64,000 nucleotides of DNA from Porphyromonas uenonis DSM 23387 = JCM 13868. GTDB lineage: Bacteria > Bacteroidota > Bacteroidia > Bacteroidales > Porphyromonadaceae. Positions 41,323-50,327 of this stretch are shown here, piece after piece. The stretch spans positions 236,713 through 300,712 of the forward strand of contig NZ_KI535306.1 in NCBI RefSeq assembly GCF_000482365.1, in the 5' to 3' direction. The translations under genes were made by a program, and so were the position numbers. Every line of letters begins with the position of its first letter. Within the stretch, counting starts at the first letter, position 1. The notes under the pieces are model-generated. The model was not told the origin of the DNA, did not search any database, and was given only the letters and a program-made list of their open reading frames with translations.

Positions 41323-41414
41323 AGTGGTACTGATAGTTAGCTAATTTCTGTAGGACGACCTACTCGAGCCTCCAAGAGACTCTTACCAGACAGCAATGTT
41401 TTTTATGAAAGGAG

Positions 41415-41452
41415 GGATTAGAGAGGTTAGAAGTTAGAGATTAGAAGACAGA
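41415..41452. repeat. TTAGAG-type heptad repeat
   Basis: A run of units such as GGTTAGAAGTTAGAGATTAG, the same family as at 12187-12327 and 15775-15800, in one orientation only. Confidence 0.6.
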
Positions 41453-41484
41453 GGCGGGGGATGCTCTATCTGCGCGCTTTTTCG

Positions 41485-41492
41485 TACCTTTG
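41485..41492 (+). promoter_or_regulatory. Predicted -7 element for rho with a long leader
   Basis: TACCTTTG is the only good TAnnTTTG match before rho and implies a 5' leader near 390 nt (41495-41884). The last 150 nt of the leader are C/T-rich and poor in secondary structure by eye, which could suit a Rho-utilisation site. Confidence 0.5.
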
Positions 41493-41884
41493 TCACTAGT
41501 AGTGGATGAGTCACTAGATCGACGCACCCCCCTGGCTGTACGGAGACAAAGAGTTGCACAGTACGATACGGCTCATACGGAGATGCTTACGATCTGCTAC
41601 GAAGTAGCTGTGGCTCTGTATCGAACCAGATGATAACGGCCGAACAGCGCGTCCGACATCACACTGGACTGACCCATCACGCATCCTATTCACACATGAC
41701 ACACCTTACTTAGGTAGGCCCCTCATCCTAGCTAGCCTGTCTCGACACAGCTCCTGCTAGTGAGCCGGTTCCCTTGCCTCTATCATCTCATCTGTAGCTT
41801 CACACAGAGGCTCAGCGCTGTAACGTGATAGCCCTTTGCAATAAGCGGTAAGGTGCATTTATCCAGCATAACATAGTACACACC

Positions 41885-43759
41885 ATGCAGAAGTACACCA
41901 TCGTAGATCTCAACGGTATGACGGAAGAGCAACTCAAAGAGATTGCCTCCCAGCTTGAGATTACCAAGACGGCCTCCGAAAAGAAGGAGATCATCTACCA
42001 GATTCTAGACGCACAGGCCGAAGCTGTCGCTACGCAAACTGTCGAGCAGCAACAGCAGGGCAAGAAGCGCAAGCAGAGCGACTCACGCAGTAACCGCGCC
42101 AACAAGGAGGAGACGAAAGAGTCTAACGACGAGAAGGAGCGCCCCGAGCGAAAGAGCCGCACCAACTCACGACAGAACAAGCGTCCCGCCAAGGGTGACG
42201 CAGCTGACCAGCCGACAGAGATAGACCGCCAGGAGGCTATTGCTATCGTTGAGAAGGCTGCTGCAGCTCAGTCCGCAGATGGCGATACCAAGGAAGGCGA
42301 CACCAAGCCTCAAGAGTCCAGCCGCTCGAAGCGCAACAACCAGCGCAACAATAATAAGGAGCGCAATAATAACGAGCGCAACAACCGAAACAACAAGCGC
42401 CAAGAGCCTGCGGATCAGTCCGACAATGAGGGCAAGCAGGAGCATGCTGAGGAGCAGCAGGAGACGCCCATGGTCTTCACACATCCCGACGCCGACTCAC
42501 TGCTAGGCGAGGTACTAGGCGAATCACACAAGGAGCCGCGAGAGAAGGAGACAGACTCTGACGACTCAGCTCACAAGGGCAAGCAGCAACCTAACAAGAG
42601 CAAAGAAGAGGAGGAGCCCTCATACGACTTCTCCAACATCTTGACCGCTAGCGGACTACTAGAGGTCGCTCAAGATGGATACGGCTTCCTCCGCAGCTCG
42701 GACTACAACTACTTCCCCTCGCCAGACGACATCTACGTCCCAGGGGACATGATCAAGAAGTGGCACCTCAAGACGGGTGACGTCATCGAGGGCAGCATCC
42801 GCCCGCCCAAGGGTAGCGAGAAGTACTTCCTACTTCAGAACATCCTCCTCGTCAACGGACGCAATCCTAAGGACAATCTGGATCGTGTCTCCTTTGACAT
42901 GCTGACACCTCTCTTCCCAGAGGACAAGTTCAAGCTAGAGTCTCAGGGCATCGCAGCTGTCTACGACAAGACCGCCATGCGTATCGTGGATCTAGTCACC
43001 CCCATCGGCAAGGGACAGCGCGGCCTCATCGTGGCGCAGCCTAAGACGGGTAAGACAATGCTACTCAAGGACATTGCCAACGCTATTTCCGCAAACCATC
43101 CTGAGGTCTACATGATCATCCTCCTGATCGACGAGCGTCCTGAGGAGGTGACCGATATGGCTCGCAATGTCAATGCGGAGGTTGTCGCATCTACATTTGA
43201 CGAGCCTGCTGACCACCATGTGAAGCTCGCTGAGCTGGTACTCGCTAAGGCTAAGAGCATGGTCGAGAGCGGTCACGATGTGCTCATCATGCTAGACTCG
43301 ATCACCCGTCTCGCTCGTGCTTACAATACGGTACAGCCCACCTCGGGCAAGATCCTCTCGGGAGGTATCGAGGCTAATGCGCTGCAAAAGCCAAAGCGCT
43401 TCTTCGGTGCTGCGCGCAACATCGAGCACGGCGGTAGCCTCACCATCTTAGCAACGGCTCTGACCGAGACCGGCTCCAAGATGGATGACGTCATCTTTGA
43501 GGAGTTCAAGGGGGCCGGCAATATGGAGCTACAGCTTGACCGTCGCTTGTCCAATAAGCGTATCTTCCCCGCTATCGACATCCTCGCGAGTAGCACTCGT
43601 CGTGACGATCTCCTACTAGACTCGACGACACTACAGCGCATGTGGATCCTACGCAACCACCTATCTGACATGAATACGGTGGAGGCGATGGAGTTCCTCA
43701 AGCAGCGCATCGAGCTGACGGAGACAAACCTTGAGTTCCTCGCCTCGATGAACGACTAG
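41885..43759 (+). CDS. rho: Transcription termination factor Rho
   Basis: This 624-residue protein starts with a SAP-like Rho N domain ([20 protein letters not shown]). An insertion of about 190 residues (about 60-245), very rich in Asn, Arg, Lys, Glu and Gln, follows and is almost certainly disordered. Then come the cold-shock RNA-binding domain ([30 protein letters not shown]) and the ATPase core with [25 protein letters not shown] (Walker A), [28 protein letters not shown] and [21 protein letters not shown]. It is longer than E. coli Rho (419). Large N-terminal insertions are known in Bacteroidota Rho, and one has been linked to phase separation in Bacteroides. Confidence 0.96.
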   Translation: MQKYTIVDLNGMTEEQLKEIASQLEITKTASEKKEIIYQILDAQAEAVATQTVEQQQQGKKRKQSDSRSNRANKEETKESNDEKERPERKSRTNSRQNKRPAKGDAADQPTEIDRQEAIAIVEKAAAAQSADGDTKEGDTKPQESSRSKRNNQRNNNKERNNNERNNRNNKRQEPADQSDNEGKQEHAEEQQETPMVFTHPDADSLLGEVLGESHKEPREKETDSDDSAHKGKQQPNKSKEEEEPSYDFSNILTASGLLEVAQDGYGFLRSSDYNYFPSPDDIYVPGDMIKKWHLKTGDVIEGSIRPPKGSEKYFLLQNILLVNGRNPKDNLDRVSFDMLTPLFPEDKFKLESQGIAAVYDKTAMRIVDLVTPIGKGQRGLIVAQPKTGKTMLLKDIANAISANHPEVYMIILLIDERPEEVTDMARNVNAEVVASTFDEPADHHVKLAELVLAKAKSMVESGHDVLIMLDSITRLARAYNTVQPTSGKILSGGIEANALQKPKRFFGAARNIEHGGSLTILATALTETGSKMDDVIFEEFKGAGNMELQLDRRLSNKRIFPAIDILASSTRRDDLLLDSTTLQRMWILRNHLSDMNTVEAMEFLKQRIELTETNLEFLASMND

Positions 43760-43806
43760 TTCTCGACGAATCGCTAGCTTTCAAACACTTAACGGAAACA
43801 ACTGAT

Positions 43807-43873
43807 ACTTCCGCTCCGCACCACACGCTCCAGTTCGTGGAGATTGCTTAACTTTGTGGTGAGGAGCGGAAGT
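43807..43873 (+). terminator. Long hairpin terminator after rho
   Basis: ACTTCCGCTCC and CACCACA pair with TGTGGTG and GGAGCGGAAGT. The tail is CTTCTTTCCCC. It lies 48 bp past the rho stop. Confidence 0.8.
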
Positions 43874-43954
43874 CTTCTTTCCCCTCTCCCGAGGGTGCTA
43901 CGCCATGTAGCCTCTCTTGACTCGTAATCATCCACTCTTAGCCTGTACATCCCA

Positions 43955-45001
43955 ATGTATCGCATCGGAGATATCCTAGAGCAAGCTCTACTACTGCACG
44001 ACTGCGTCGTACTCCCCACGATAGGAGCCTTCATCGTGGAGCAAACGCCTCCACTCTATGACCAGGATCTCAATATCATCACGCCCGCAGGTCAGCGCAT
44101 CTCCTTCAACGCCTCTCTAGTCGAGCGTGACGGCATCCTAGACAGTTGCTACGCACGTACCCTAGGGCTATCCGTACGCAGAGCGCGTCTCGTAGTAGAC
44201 TCCGACGTGACCGTCATCAGGCACCAGCTATACCAGTCGGGCTCTCTGACTATCGGCTCCAACCTCGGCACCATCACGCTACAGGAGAGTGGCGAGCTAC
44301 TCTTCACCCCAGTACAGGAGCGTCAAGGGCTCAGGTCGATACACTCTTACGGGCTATATCCGCAGAGCTGCTTGCTTCCAGCCATTGCGCCCTCCGCTCA
44401 TACCCCTGCCGAGCCAACTAGCGAGGCGAAGAGTGACCGGAAGTACTGGACGATCCGTATCAATCGGACCGCGGCCAATTGGGCTGCAGCGGGTGCTATA
44501 TGTTTCCTGTGCCTATTTCCCATCAGCTCGGACAGTCATCCAGACCGTTACAGTGCGGGCTTCGTACCTTACGGCTGGCTCGATGAGGCGAGCGTAGTGA
44601 CTTCTGACCAAAAGCAGGCCTTGTCGGGTAGCGAGACAACAACCACGCAATCCAACAAGGCAACAGAACAAGCAGAGATCGTCTCTGCTACACCAGAACA
44701 AGCTTCGGAAGCCCCCGCCTCTCACGCTCTACTGATCACACATGACGAGGCGCTGCAGCAAGGTAGCCACGCTGTCGTCGTAGGTGTCTTCAAAGGGCCT
44801 AAGCGTGCTGAGCGATTTATCCAAGAGGTTAGCGCCGACCCAGCTCAGACTGAGGGTGTCTCGCTACAGATTGTAGAGGAGTCCTCTCGCTGTCTCGTCA
44901 TCGCAGGCATTCGCTCCTCCGAGGAACGTGCAGGCGAGCTGCGCCGCACGGTCTCTGCACTATCCGATAGCTTCGCAGGAGCGTGGATCTACGCCCTTTA
45001 G
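43955..45001 (+). CDS. HU-like domain protein with membrane helix and SPOR domain
   Basis: This 348-residue protein has an HU-CCDC81-type N-terminal region (about 1-130; IGDILEQALLLHDCVVLPTIGAFIV, then RISFNASLVERDGIL). One membrane helix lies at about 175-192 (ANWAAAGAICFLCLFPI), a Ser/Thr/Glu-rich linker follows, and the C-terminus is a SPOR domain at about 265-348 (AVVVGVFKGPKRAERFIQEV, then LVIAGIRSSEERAGELRRTV). In Bacteroidota this architecture links a cytoplasmic HU-like module to a periplasmic peptidoglycan-binding SPOR domain. A role in septal or envelope organisation is inferred. Confidence 0.85.
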   Translation: MYRIGDILEQALLLHDCVVLPTIGAFIVEQTPPLYDQDLNIITPAGQRISFNASLVERDGILDSCYARTLGLSVRRARLVVDSDVTVIRHQLYQSGSLTIGSNLGTITLQESGELLFTPVQERQGLRSIHSYGLYPQSCLLPAIAPSAHTPAEPTSEAKSDRKYWTIRINRTAANWAAAGAICFLCLFPISSDSHPDRYSAGFVPYGWLDEASVVTSDQKQALSGSETTTTQSNKATEQAEIVSATPEQASEAPASHALLITHDEALQQGSHAVVVGVFKGPKRAERFIQEVSADPAQTEGVSLQIVEESSRCLVIAGIRSSEERAGELRRTVSALSDSFAGAWIYAL

Positions 45002-45018
45002 TAGTGCAATCAGTGGTC

Positions 45019-46425
45019 TTATAGCAACGGCGTGAGCAGACGCATCACCCCATGGGCGATACGTCTCCACAACCTATTGTGCTGCAGCGTGACTCTGTGG
45101 CATAGCGAGCGCGCCTCCTCAAAGCTATCGACAAATTGCCGTGCGACCTCCGAAGAGTAGACAATGGTGGTCAGATCGAAGTTGTACTCAAAGCTTCTAA
45201 AGTCTAGATACGGCGTTCCCGTCAGCACGCTCTCCCCATCGACCACCGCATAGGTCGCCTCACGCAAACCATCGTAATAGTATATCTCCACGCCAGCCCG
45301 CAGCAAGTCGGTAAAGAATGCGTGCGAAGCCTTAGGCGCCAGCCGGCTACGACCATGACGCGGGAGGATGACCCGCACCTGTACCCCAGAGAGTGCCGTA
45401 GAGATGAGTGACTGCTGTATGCTAGAGGTGGGGATCAGGACAGGCGACTCGATGTAGAGCGACCGACGCGCCTGTAGAAAAGCATGCGTGAAGATCATCT
45501 CTAGCGAGGGAAAGTCGTCCGTAGGATGCGTCGGGAAGATCTGTAGCTGGATAGGTGTAGACGTCGGCTGCATAGCGGGGAGCGGCTGTGGCGAGAGCAG
45601 TTGCTGTGTCGCTACATACCAGTCCAGCGCAAAGCTGTACTCCAGCTGTCGTACCGCTGGCCCGCTTATGCGCAGATGAGTCGTCGCCAGAGGGAAGAGT
45701 CCCTCACGCAGATGCGAGAGCTCCGAGAGAAGAATATTTCCTCCTGTAAAGCCCACGGCACCGTCCACCACCACGAGGTTACGATGGTTGCGATAGTTCA
45801 CACGGCTCGTCAGCAGTCTAAAGCGTACGGGGAGAAAGGCAGCCACCTGTCCGCCCAACTGCGCCATACGCTTACGATAGCGACGGCTCAGGTTGCGTGA
45901 CCCTACGTCATCGTAGAGCCAGTAGAGCGACACCCCCTCTTGAATGCGCTCTGCGAGTAGATCTAGTAAGACATCTAGCCACGGTCCCTCTTCAATACGA
46001 TACAGCTCAATGTAGATATAGCGCTCAGCTCGTGAGATCGCTTCACGACAAGCTGAGAGCCACGCTCGGCTATCGTCATAGTGCGTCAGCTCATAAGCAG
46101 TCGTCAGGGGCGTATCGCTCATTCGCTCTATCAGCGAGGAGAGCGACTGCAGCGTATGATCTGCATCCTCCGCCACATCTGTACTAGGGAGGGACTGCGT
46201 CTCTGTAGCCGCGTCCGAGAGAGCCTTTCGCACCGCCACATCGATCAGCTGCTTGCGCCTCAGTGAGTAGCCAAAGATAAGATACAGCAGGAGCCCTACG
46301 ACTGGAAGAAAGATGACCACCAGGATCCACGGGATCGAAGAGACCGCACTACGCTCCTCTCCGAGCACGATCACGATGCCCCCAATGACCGAGAGCAGGT
46401 AGAGAACGAAGAGGAGCTGAGCCAT
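45019..46425 (-). CDS. Cardiolipin-synthase-like phospholipase D family protein, catalytic motifs degenerate
   Basis: This 468-residue protein has two N-terminal membrane helices (LLFVLYLLSVIGGIVIVLG and IPWILVVIFLPVVGLLLYLIFGY) and two PLD domains, the bacterial cardiolipin synthase layout. Both HxKxxxxD motifs are altered: the first reads HRNLVVVDG (Lys to Asn) and the second EATYAVVDG (His to Glu, Lys to Thr). The flanking family sequence is retained (GFTGG, TGTPYLDFRSFEYNFD). The frame is intact, so it may be a non-catalytic paralogue or have another function. It overlaps the thioesterase stop by 1 bp (TAATG). Confidence 0.85.
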   Translation of the reverse strand: MAQLLFVLYLLSVIGGIVIVLGEERSAVSSIPWILVVIFLPVVGLLLYLIFGYSLRRKQLIDVAVRKALSDAATETQSLPSTDVAEDADHTLQSLSSLIERMSDTPLTTAYELTHYDDSRAWLSACREAISRAERYIYIELYRIEEGPWLDVLLDLLAERIQEGVSLYWLYDDVGSRNLSRRYRKRMAQLGGQVAAFLPVRFRLLTSRVNYRNHRNLVVVDGAVGFTGGNILLSELSHLREGLFPLATTHLRISGPAVRQLEYSFALDWYVATQQLLSPQPLPAMQPTSTPIQLQIFPTHPTDDFPSLEMIFTHAFLQARRSLYIESPVLIPTSSIQQSLISTALSGVQVRVILPRHGRSRLAPKASHAFFTDLLRAGVEIYYYDGLREATYAVVDGESVLTGTPYLDFRSFEYNFDLTTIVYSSEVARQFVDSFEEARSLCHRVTLQHNRLWRRIAHGVMRLLTPLL

Positions 46426-46874
46426 TAGGAGAGGATCGTTAAGTCATACGGATGGCTCTCGCTGTAAGCCTCCGCACGAGTCATGATACCATCGAAGCAC
46501 TCTCCACGAGTCGTCCGTCCATCCTGCACAGCGACCGCCTCGACCACACCCGAGGCACACTTCACGCCGTCACTGCGCACGATGATTTGGTCGAAGATAA
46601 GCTTAGCCCCCTCACGTCTCGCACGCAGTGCCGTGTGAAAGGTGTCCCCACTACGCAGCGAGCGGTGATAGGTAATCGAGACCTTGTAAACGAAGAGATC
46701 AAGGCCCAAATCGTGCATCTCCGCAAAGCTATCGCCCAGCGCCAGCCAAAACTCATGACGCGTGTGCTCCATGTAGCACTGATAGTTGCTATTGTTGACC
46801 ACCCCCTGGAGGTCGCACTCGTAGTCTCGCACCTTGAGCGTGAGACCATATTGATATTTGATTGGTTGTTTCAT
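46425..46874 (-). CDS. 4HBT-family acyl-CoA thioesterase
   Basis: 149 residues from the ATG at 46874, preferred over 46913 because MKQPIKYQYGLTLKVRDYECDLQGVVNNSNYQCYMEHTRHEF starts directly at the hotdog fold. The Asp in YECDLQGVVNN with the following helix is the YbgC/FcbC-like active-site region; TYHRSLRSGDTFHTALRARREG and FDQIIVRSDGVKCASGVVEAVAV complete the fold. It hydrolyses acyl-CoA or acyl-ACP thioesters; the substrate is unknown. It is coupled by a TAATG overlap to the cardiolipin-synthase-like gene, suggesting a lipid-related job. Confidence 0.85.
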   Translation of the reverse strand: MKQPIKYQYGLTLKVRDYECDLQGVVNNSNYQCYMEHTRHEFWLALGDSFAEMHDLGLDLFVYKVSITYHRSLRSGDTFHTALRARREGAKLIFDQIIVRSDGVKCASGVVEAVAVQDGRTTRGECFDGIMTRAEAYSESHPYDLTILS

Positions 46875-46919
46875 ATGATATGTAAGTGTCTTGGGTAAAA
46901 TGCTTTTAGTCAAACTCGG

Positions 46920-48260
46920 CTAGCCCTTGAAATGATGCACCTCCGTTCGCTCTCTAAAGAGGTAGAGCTTGTCATTCGCCCGCACCTTGCGTGGCACAGG
47001 GATAGAGATGCGTTGCCCCTTGGTCGCATGAGAGACTGGCTCCAGCTCGTAGCGCATCTCCGAGAGCGTCATATCCACCACGCCCGTCGTCGGCCCGATG
47101 ATCAGGATGCGATCACCCATTGCCAGCTCGCCACTCTCGACCTCCACCTCAGCGACCCCAATCTTGCTAAAGTACTTGACAATGTGCGCCACGTACTCCT
47201 TCTCCCGCACAGCACTAGAGCCGGCAAAAGGTGTCCATTCGCCCAGCCGCTGACCGAGATAGTAACCATCCCAAAAGCCTCTGTTGAAGACCTCCCGTAG
47301 TCGCTCATTCCACTGCGCTATCCGAGCCTCGTCGTAAGTACCCGCACAGACAGCGTCAATAGCCTCACGGTAGCACTGCACCACCGTCGAGACATACTCC
47401 GGACCACGAGCGCGACCCTCTATCTTAAAGACCGAGACACCCGCCAGCATCATCTTATTGATAAAATGGATCGTCTTCAGATCCTTCGGCGACATAATGT
47501 TCGGGTGCGTCACCTCCAGCTCCACCCCCTGACGATCATCGTAGACGCGATAGCCACGGCGACAGATCTGTGCACAGCTGCCCCGATTAGCACTCGTAGC
47601 TTGGTGGTGCAGGCTCAGATAGCACTTGCCCGAGACCGCCATGCAGAGCGCACCGTGGGCAAACATCTCGATCTCCACCAACCGACCCGACGGCCCGACG
47701 ATCCGCTCCTCAGCTATCTTGCGTCTGATCTCCGCCACCTGATCTAGGTTAAGCTCACGAGCCAAAACAACCACATCGGCAAACTGTGCGTAGAAGCGCA
47801 AAGCCTCCCAGTTGCTAATGTTGAGCTGCGTAGAGAGATGCACCTCCAGACCCAGGCGATGTGCCTCCATCAGCGTCGCCACATCCGCAGCGATCACCGC
47901 CGTAACCTGCGCTTGGTGCGCATGGTAGAGGATCTCACGGAGCAGTGTCAAGTCCTCGTCGTAGATGATCGTATTGACCGTCAGGTAGCTCTTTACGCCA
48001 CTCCGCCGGCAAATCTCCACGATACGATAAAGGTCGTCAGTCGTAAAGTTGTAGGCCGACTTAGCACGCATATTCAGCGCCTCAATGCCAAAGTATATAC
48101 TATTCGCTCCAGCACGTATCGCAGCGCTCAAGCACTCATACGACCCCACAGGCGCCATCACCTCGTAGCGACTAGGATCACGCAGCTCCTCAGGGAGCGT
48201 CACCAGCTCACGCTGTATGATCGAGTCGACCGACTCTATTCTCTCTACACGTTCATTCAT
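46920..48260 (-). CDS. U32-family peptidase / tRNA-hydroxylation protein
   Basis: This 446-residue protein has the U32 signature EIEMFAHGALCMAVSGKCYLSLHHQATSANRGSCAQICRRGY (about 185-225) with conserved Cys residues, and an N-terminal APVGSYECLSAAIRAGANSIYFGIEALNMRAKSAYNF. The C-terminal beta domain (about 370-446) carries RISIPVPRKVRANDKLYLF. P. gingivalis PrtC, once called a collagenase, is in this family. E. coli members YegQ/YhbU (TrhP/UbiU) instead act in prephenate-dependent tRNA hydroxylation or ubiquinone synthesis, so true proteolysis is doubtful. A TATCTTTG promoter element sits just upstream. Confidence 0.9.
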   Translation of the reverse strand: MNERVERIESVDSIIQRELVTLPEELRDPSRYEVMAPVGSYECLSAAIRAGANSIYFGIEALNMRAKSAYNFTTDDLYRIVEICRRSGVKSYLTVNTIIYDEDLTLLREILYHAHQAQVTAVIAADVATLMEAHRLGLEVHLSTQLNISNWEALRFYAQFADVVVLARELNLDQVAEIRRKIAEERIVGPSGRLVEIEMFAHGALCMAVSGKCYLSLHHQATSANRGSCAQICRRGYRVYDDRQGVELEVTHPNIMSPKDLKTIHFINKMMLAGVSVFKIEGRARGPEYVSTVVQCYREAIDAVCAGTYDEARIAQWNERLREVFNRGFWDGYYLGQRLGEWTPFAGSSAVREKEYVAHIVKYFSKIGVAEVEVESGELAMGDRILIIGPTTGVVDMTLSEMRYELEPVSHATKGQRISIPVPRKVRANDKLYLFRERTEVHHFKG

Positions 48261-48265
48261 AGGTA

Positions 48266-48273
48266 CAAAGATA
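48266..48273 (-). promoter_or_regulatory. Predicted -7 element for the U32 gene
   Basis: TATCTTTG on the minus strand lies only 6 bp before the ATG at 48260, implying a very short or nearly leaderless transcript. Confidence 0.55.
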
Positions 48274-48317
48274 CAAACTTACCCTCAAGCCACCCACCTT
48301 CACACATTTCGCTCAAC

Positions 48318-48533
48318 TTACAAGATACTGTGAGGAAAGGAACAAATCAATAGACAGCCCAGCGACTCGACATAATACGAGGGGACTCAATCGCCAATGT
48401 AGCGGTCGAGTCCCCTCTTATCATTCAGTCGCCGACACATTCGTCAGCACCAACACAGTCTACATAACGCTCACCGCATAGTCAGCCGTCGCCACGATGA
48501 GCGGGCTGCCCTCGACTGTGGATACGATGACAT
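48318..48533 (-). repeat. Surface-locus 3' block, unit 1
   Basis: This block includes the perfect hairpin GAGGGGACTC / GAGTCCCCTC (48379-48417) and a conserved stretch beginning CATTCAGTCGCCGACAC. It recurs at 50640-50808 and 54105-54320. The hairpin lies about 118 nt past the sorting-domain stop codon in units 1 and 2. It probably ends or stabilises the transcript. Confidence 0.75.
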
Positions 48534-48694
48534 CTAGCCTCCTATCATCACCTTGCCTAGCAAGGCTCTCTCAGAGTCTCTTTGTAGCACAACAATATAG
48601 GCTCCAGGCGCCCACCCTGACACATTCAGGCTCATACCGCTCTGAGGATGTGTGCTCTCGTATACGAGACTGCCCGAGGAGTGATATACGGAGA
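48534..48694 (-). pseudogene. Orphan T9SS sorting-domain fragment
   Basis: Reading leftward, 53 codons encode VYHSSGSLVYESTHPQSGM, LNVSGWAPGAYIVVLQRDSE and LLGKVMIGG, ending at TAG (48534-48536). This nearly equals the last 50 residues of the 50809-52506 protein, and DNA identity runs on into the shared 3' block. No start or upstream gene is attached; the 375-residue lipoprotein gene stops 47 bp upstream. It is the remnant of a T9SS cargo gene whose 5' part was replaced. Confidence 0.85.
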
Positions 48695-48741
48695 GCTACA
48701 CATGACAAGAGTTTCTTTGTCTCTTAATGCTGAAGCTCAAG

Positions 48742-49869
48742 TTACTTTTCTGAAAACAACCGTACGCTTCGAAGGAAACTTCTCGGACTAAGGTCAAATA
48801 GGTGTGCCTCCTCATAGTAGAAGTACATACCCCAGGCATTTTTGTCACTCTTTGTCGTAGCAGTCCAATAGCTTCCATCACTGCCTCCGTAGATAACGTT
48901 TCCGTCATCGGACATCTTATAGCCAGAGGCGGGGAAGTAGCGAATGACATCAGCATCGGTATCACTCTCCCAAAAGGCGGGATCAGCAACTTTCTCTATA
49001 GAAATGTTTGCACCATTTGCTACTGGACGAGCTGTAATCTTCAACACTTGACAATCATCCACCTTAGTGTACTCATACCGCCAAGCTGAGACCATTTGAG
49101 TGTCTTTGAAGCGCAACCCATAAGTTATCTTATTAACTCCTAAGCGGTAGTCATTGTTAGAGATAATCGTATCCCCCTGCACTACTACTTTCTCATTTAC
49201 GTCCATAAAAGACTTGTTGCTTTTATCGAACTTAGCACACAGTTTATCATTGGACTGAAGAGCGGGGATGATAGCACTCCACTCAGCTGTAGATGGCAGA
49301 TGATACTTATTGCCAGCGATAGTTATATTACTAAACTTGGCTACAGCATCTTCGAATGTAAAGTAGCCACTCACATCAGTCGCATGTGTCGTAACTAATC
49401 CAGTGCCACTTGAATCTACATTATACTCTAGAACATATTCCAGTGGTAGCTTTGCGGGGACGAGGACAGTTACGGAGCATTGCTTTTGTAGCTTGCCGAT
49501 GGTCGCCGTGATGGTTGCTGTGCCGGCAGCTAAGGCTTGCACCAAGCCCTCTGCAGTGACGGTGGCGACGGTGGCATTGCTACTCTCGTAGGAGACTGCG
49601 TAGCTAGCATCCGTAGGGGTCACGGCAACTGTCAGCTGCTTAGTGTCGCCGATATTGAGCTCCACCTGTGCGGGTGAGAGTGTGAAGTCCTGAACCGCTT
49701 TGCTGACGACGAATCGCACGCTGTCGATCTCCTCGACTGGGACAAGGATAGGTTGCTCACCCTTGAGATGAACCGTCATAATGTACTGCGGCTCCTCGGT
49801 GGGTGTCTGGGCAAATTGGCTCAGTGGCAACAAGCCAATGAGCAGGAGAGTAAGTAGAATTCGTTTCAT
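48742..49869 (-). CDS. BIG2 surface protein, N-module A + C-module X
   Basis: This 375-residue protein has a signal peptide (MKRILLTLLLIGLLPLSQFAQ), then YIMTVHLKGEQPILVPVEEIDSVRFVV and one BIG2 domain (about 55-135). The C-module from about 143 (LPLEYVLEYNVDSSGTGLVTTHATDVSGYFTFEDAVAKF, GNKYHLPSTAEWSAIIPAL) resembles FISUMP-like paralogous domains and ends VRLFSEK. The first 140 residues are almost identical, in DNA too, to those of the 52525-53697 gene. The C-module instead matches the 595-residue protein at 54334. It has no lipobox Cys. Function is unknown; it is probably surface-exposed or fimbria-related. Confidence 0.85.
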   Translation of the reverse strand: MKRILLTLLLIGLLPLSQFAQTPTEEPQYIMTVHLKGEQPILVPVEEIDSVRFVVSKAVQDFTLSPAQVELNIGDTKQLTVAVTPTDASYAVSYESSNATVATVTAEGLVQALAAGTATITATIGKLQKQCSVTVLVPAKLPLEYVLEYNVDSSGTGLVTTHATDVSGYFTFEDAVAKFSNITIAGNKYHLPSTAEWSAIIPALQSNDKLCAKFDKSNKSFMDVNEKVVVQGDTIISNNDYRLGVNKITYGLRFKDTQMVSAWRYEYTKVDDCQVLKITARPVANGANISIEKVADPAFWESDTDADVIRYFPASGYKMSDDGNVIYGGSDGSYWTATTKSDKNAWGMYFYYEEAHLFDLSPRSFLRSVRLFSEK

Positions 49870-50275
49870 ACCTTATAGGATAAGAGTTAATAGTTCTAGA
49901 TAGGAGCTAGCTCCAATGGTTTTTCGACCGCTAATATAAACATATTATTTGGATTATCCTATACTTACACAAGGCCGCAAGGCCGCAAATCGAGCGCCAG
50001 ATAAAACGAGTAACTCACTGTGGGGATGCACGGTAAGCTCTATCCGAACGTTCCTATTTATGGTTACTTGTGAGATTCGCGGAGTTGGATTTTCTCCGAA
50101 GAATTTGCAAATAGCTCACTGGAAAATGAAAGTTATCCACTGAGGCGAGCTATAAAACTTCGGAAGAAACGATTGGTTCTTCCGGACTTTTATTTCCCGC
50201 CTCCGTGAAGAATGAAAAATAGCTCCATGGATATTTCCCGATTCCTCCGAGGTAATCGGGATCGAAGCAATAGTA
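49870..50275 (-). repeat. Surface-locus 5' block, unit 1
   Basis: A region upstream of the 375-residue gene is about 90% alike, by eye, to 53698-54060 upstream of the 390-residue gene. It includes a palindrome near the start (GGAGCTAGCTCC, about 49902-49913), an AT-rich promoter-like zone (49935-49960) and a hairpin-rich stretch with TTCGGAAGAA-type elements. Within unit 1, AGTAACTCACTGTGGGGATGCAC (abridged) recurs near 50283 as a direct repeat. Confidence 0.8.
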
Positions 50276-50327
50276 ATGACAAGTAACCCGCTGTGGGGAC
50301 GCACTAATCATTGTCAGTTAAAAAAAG

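Noticed and set aside
47838..48353. 171-codon plus-strand open frame across the U32 gene start
   Set aside because: Arg/His-rich antisense reading of the U32 gene; no recognisable domain.
48497..48727. Short plus-strand open frame repeated at 50772-50969
   Set aside because: It is the antisense of the copied sorting-domain DNA; the repetition reflects the duplication, not a gene.
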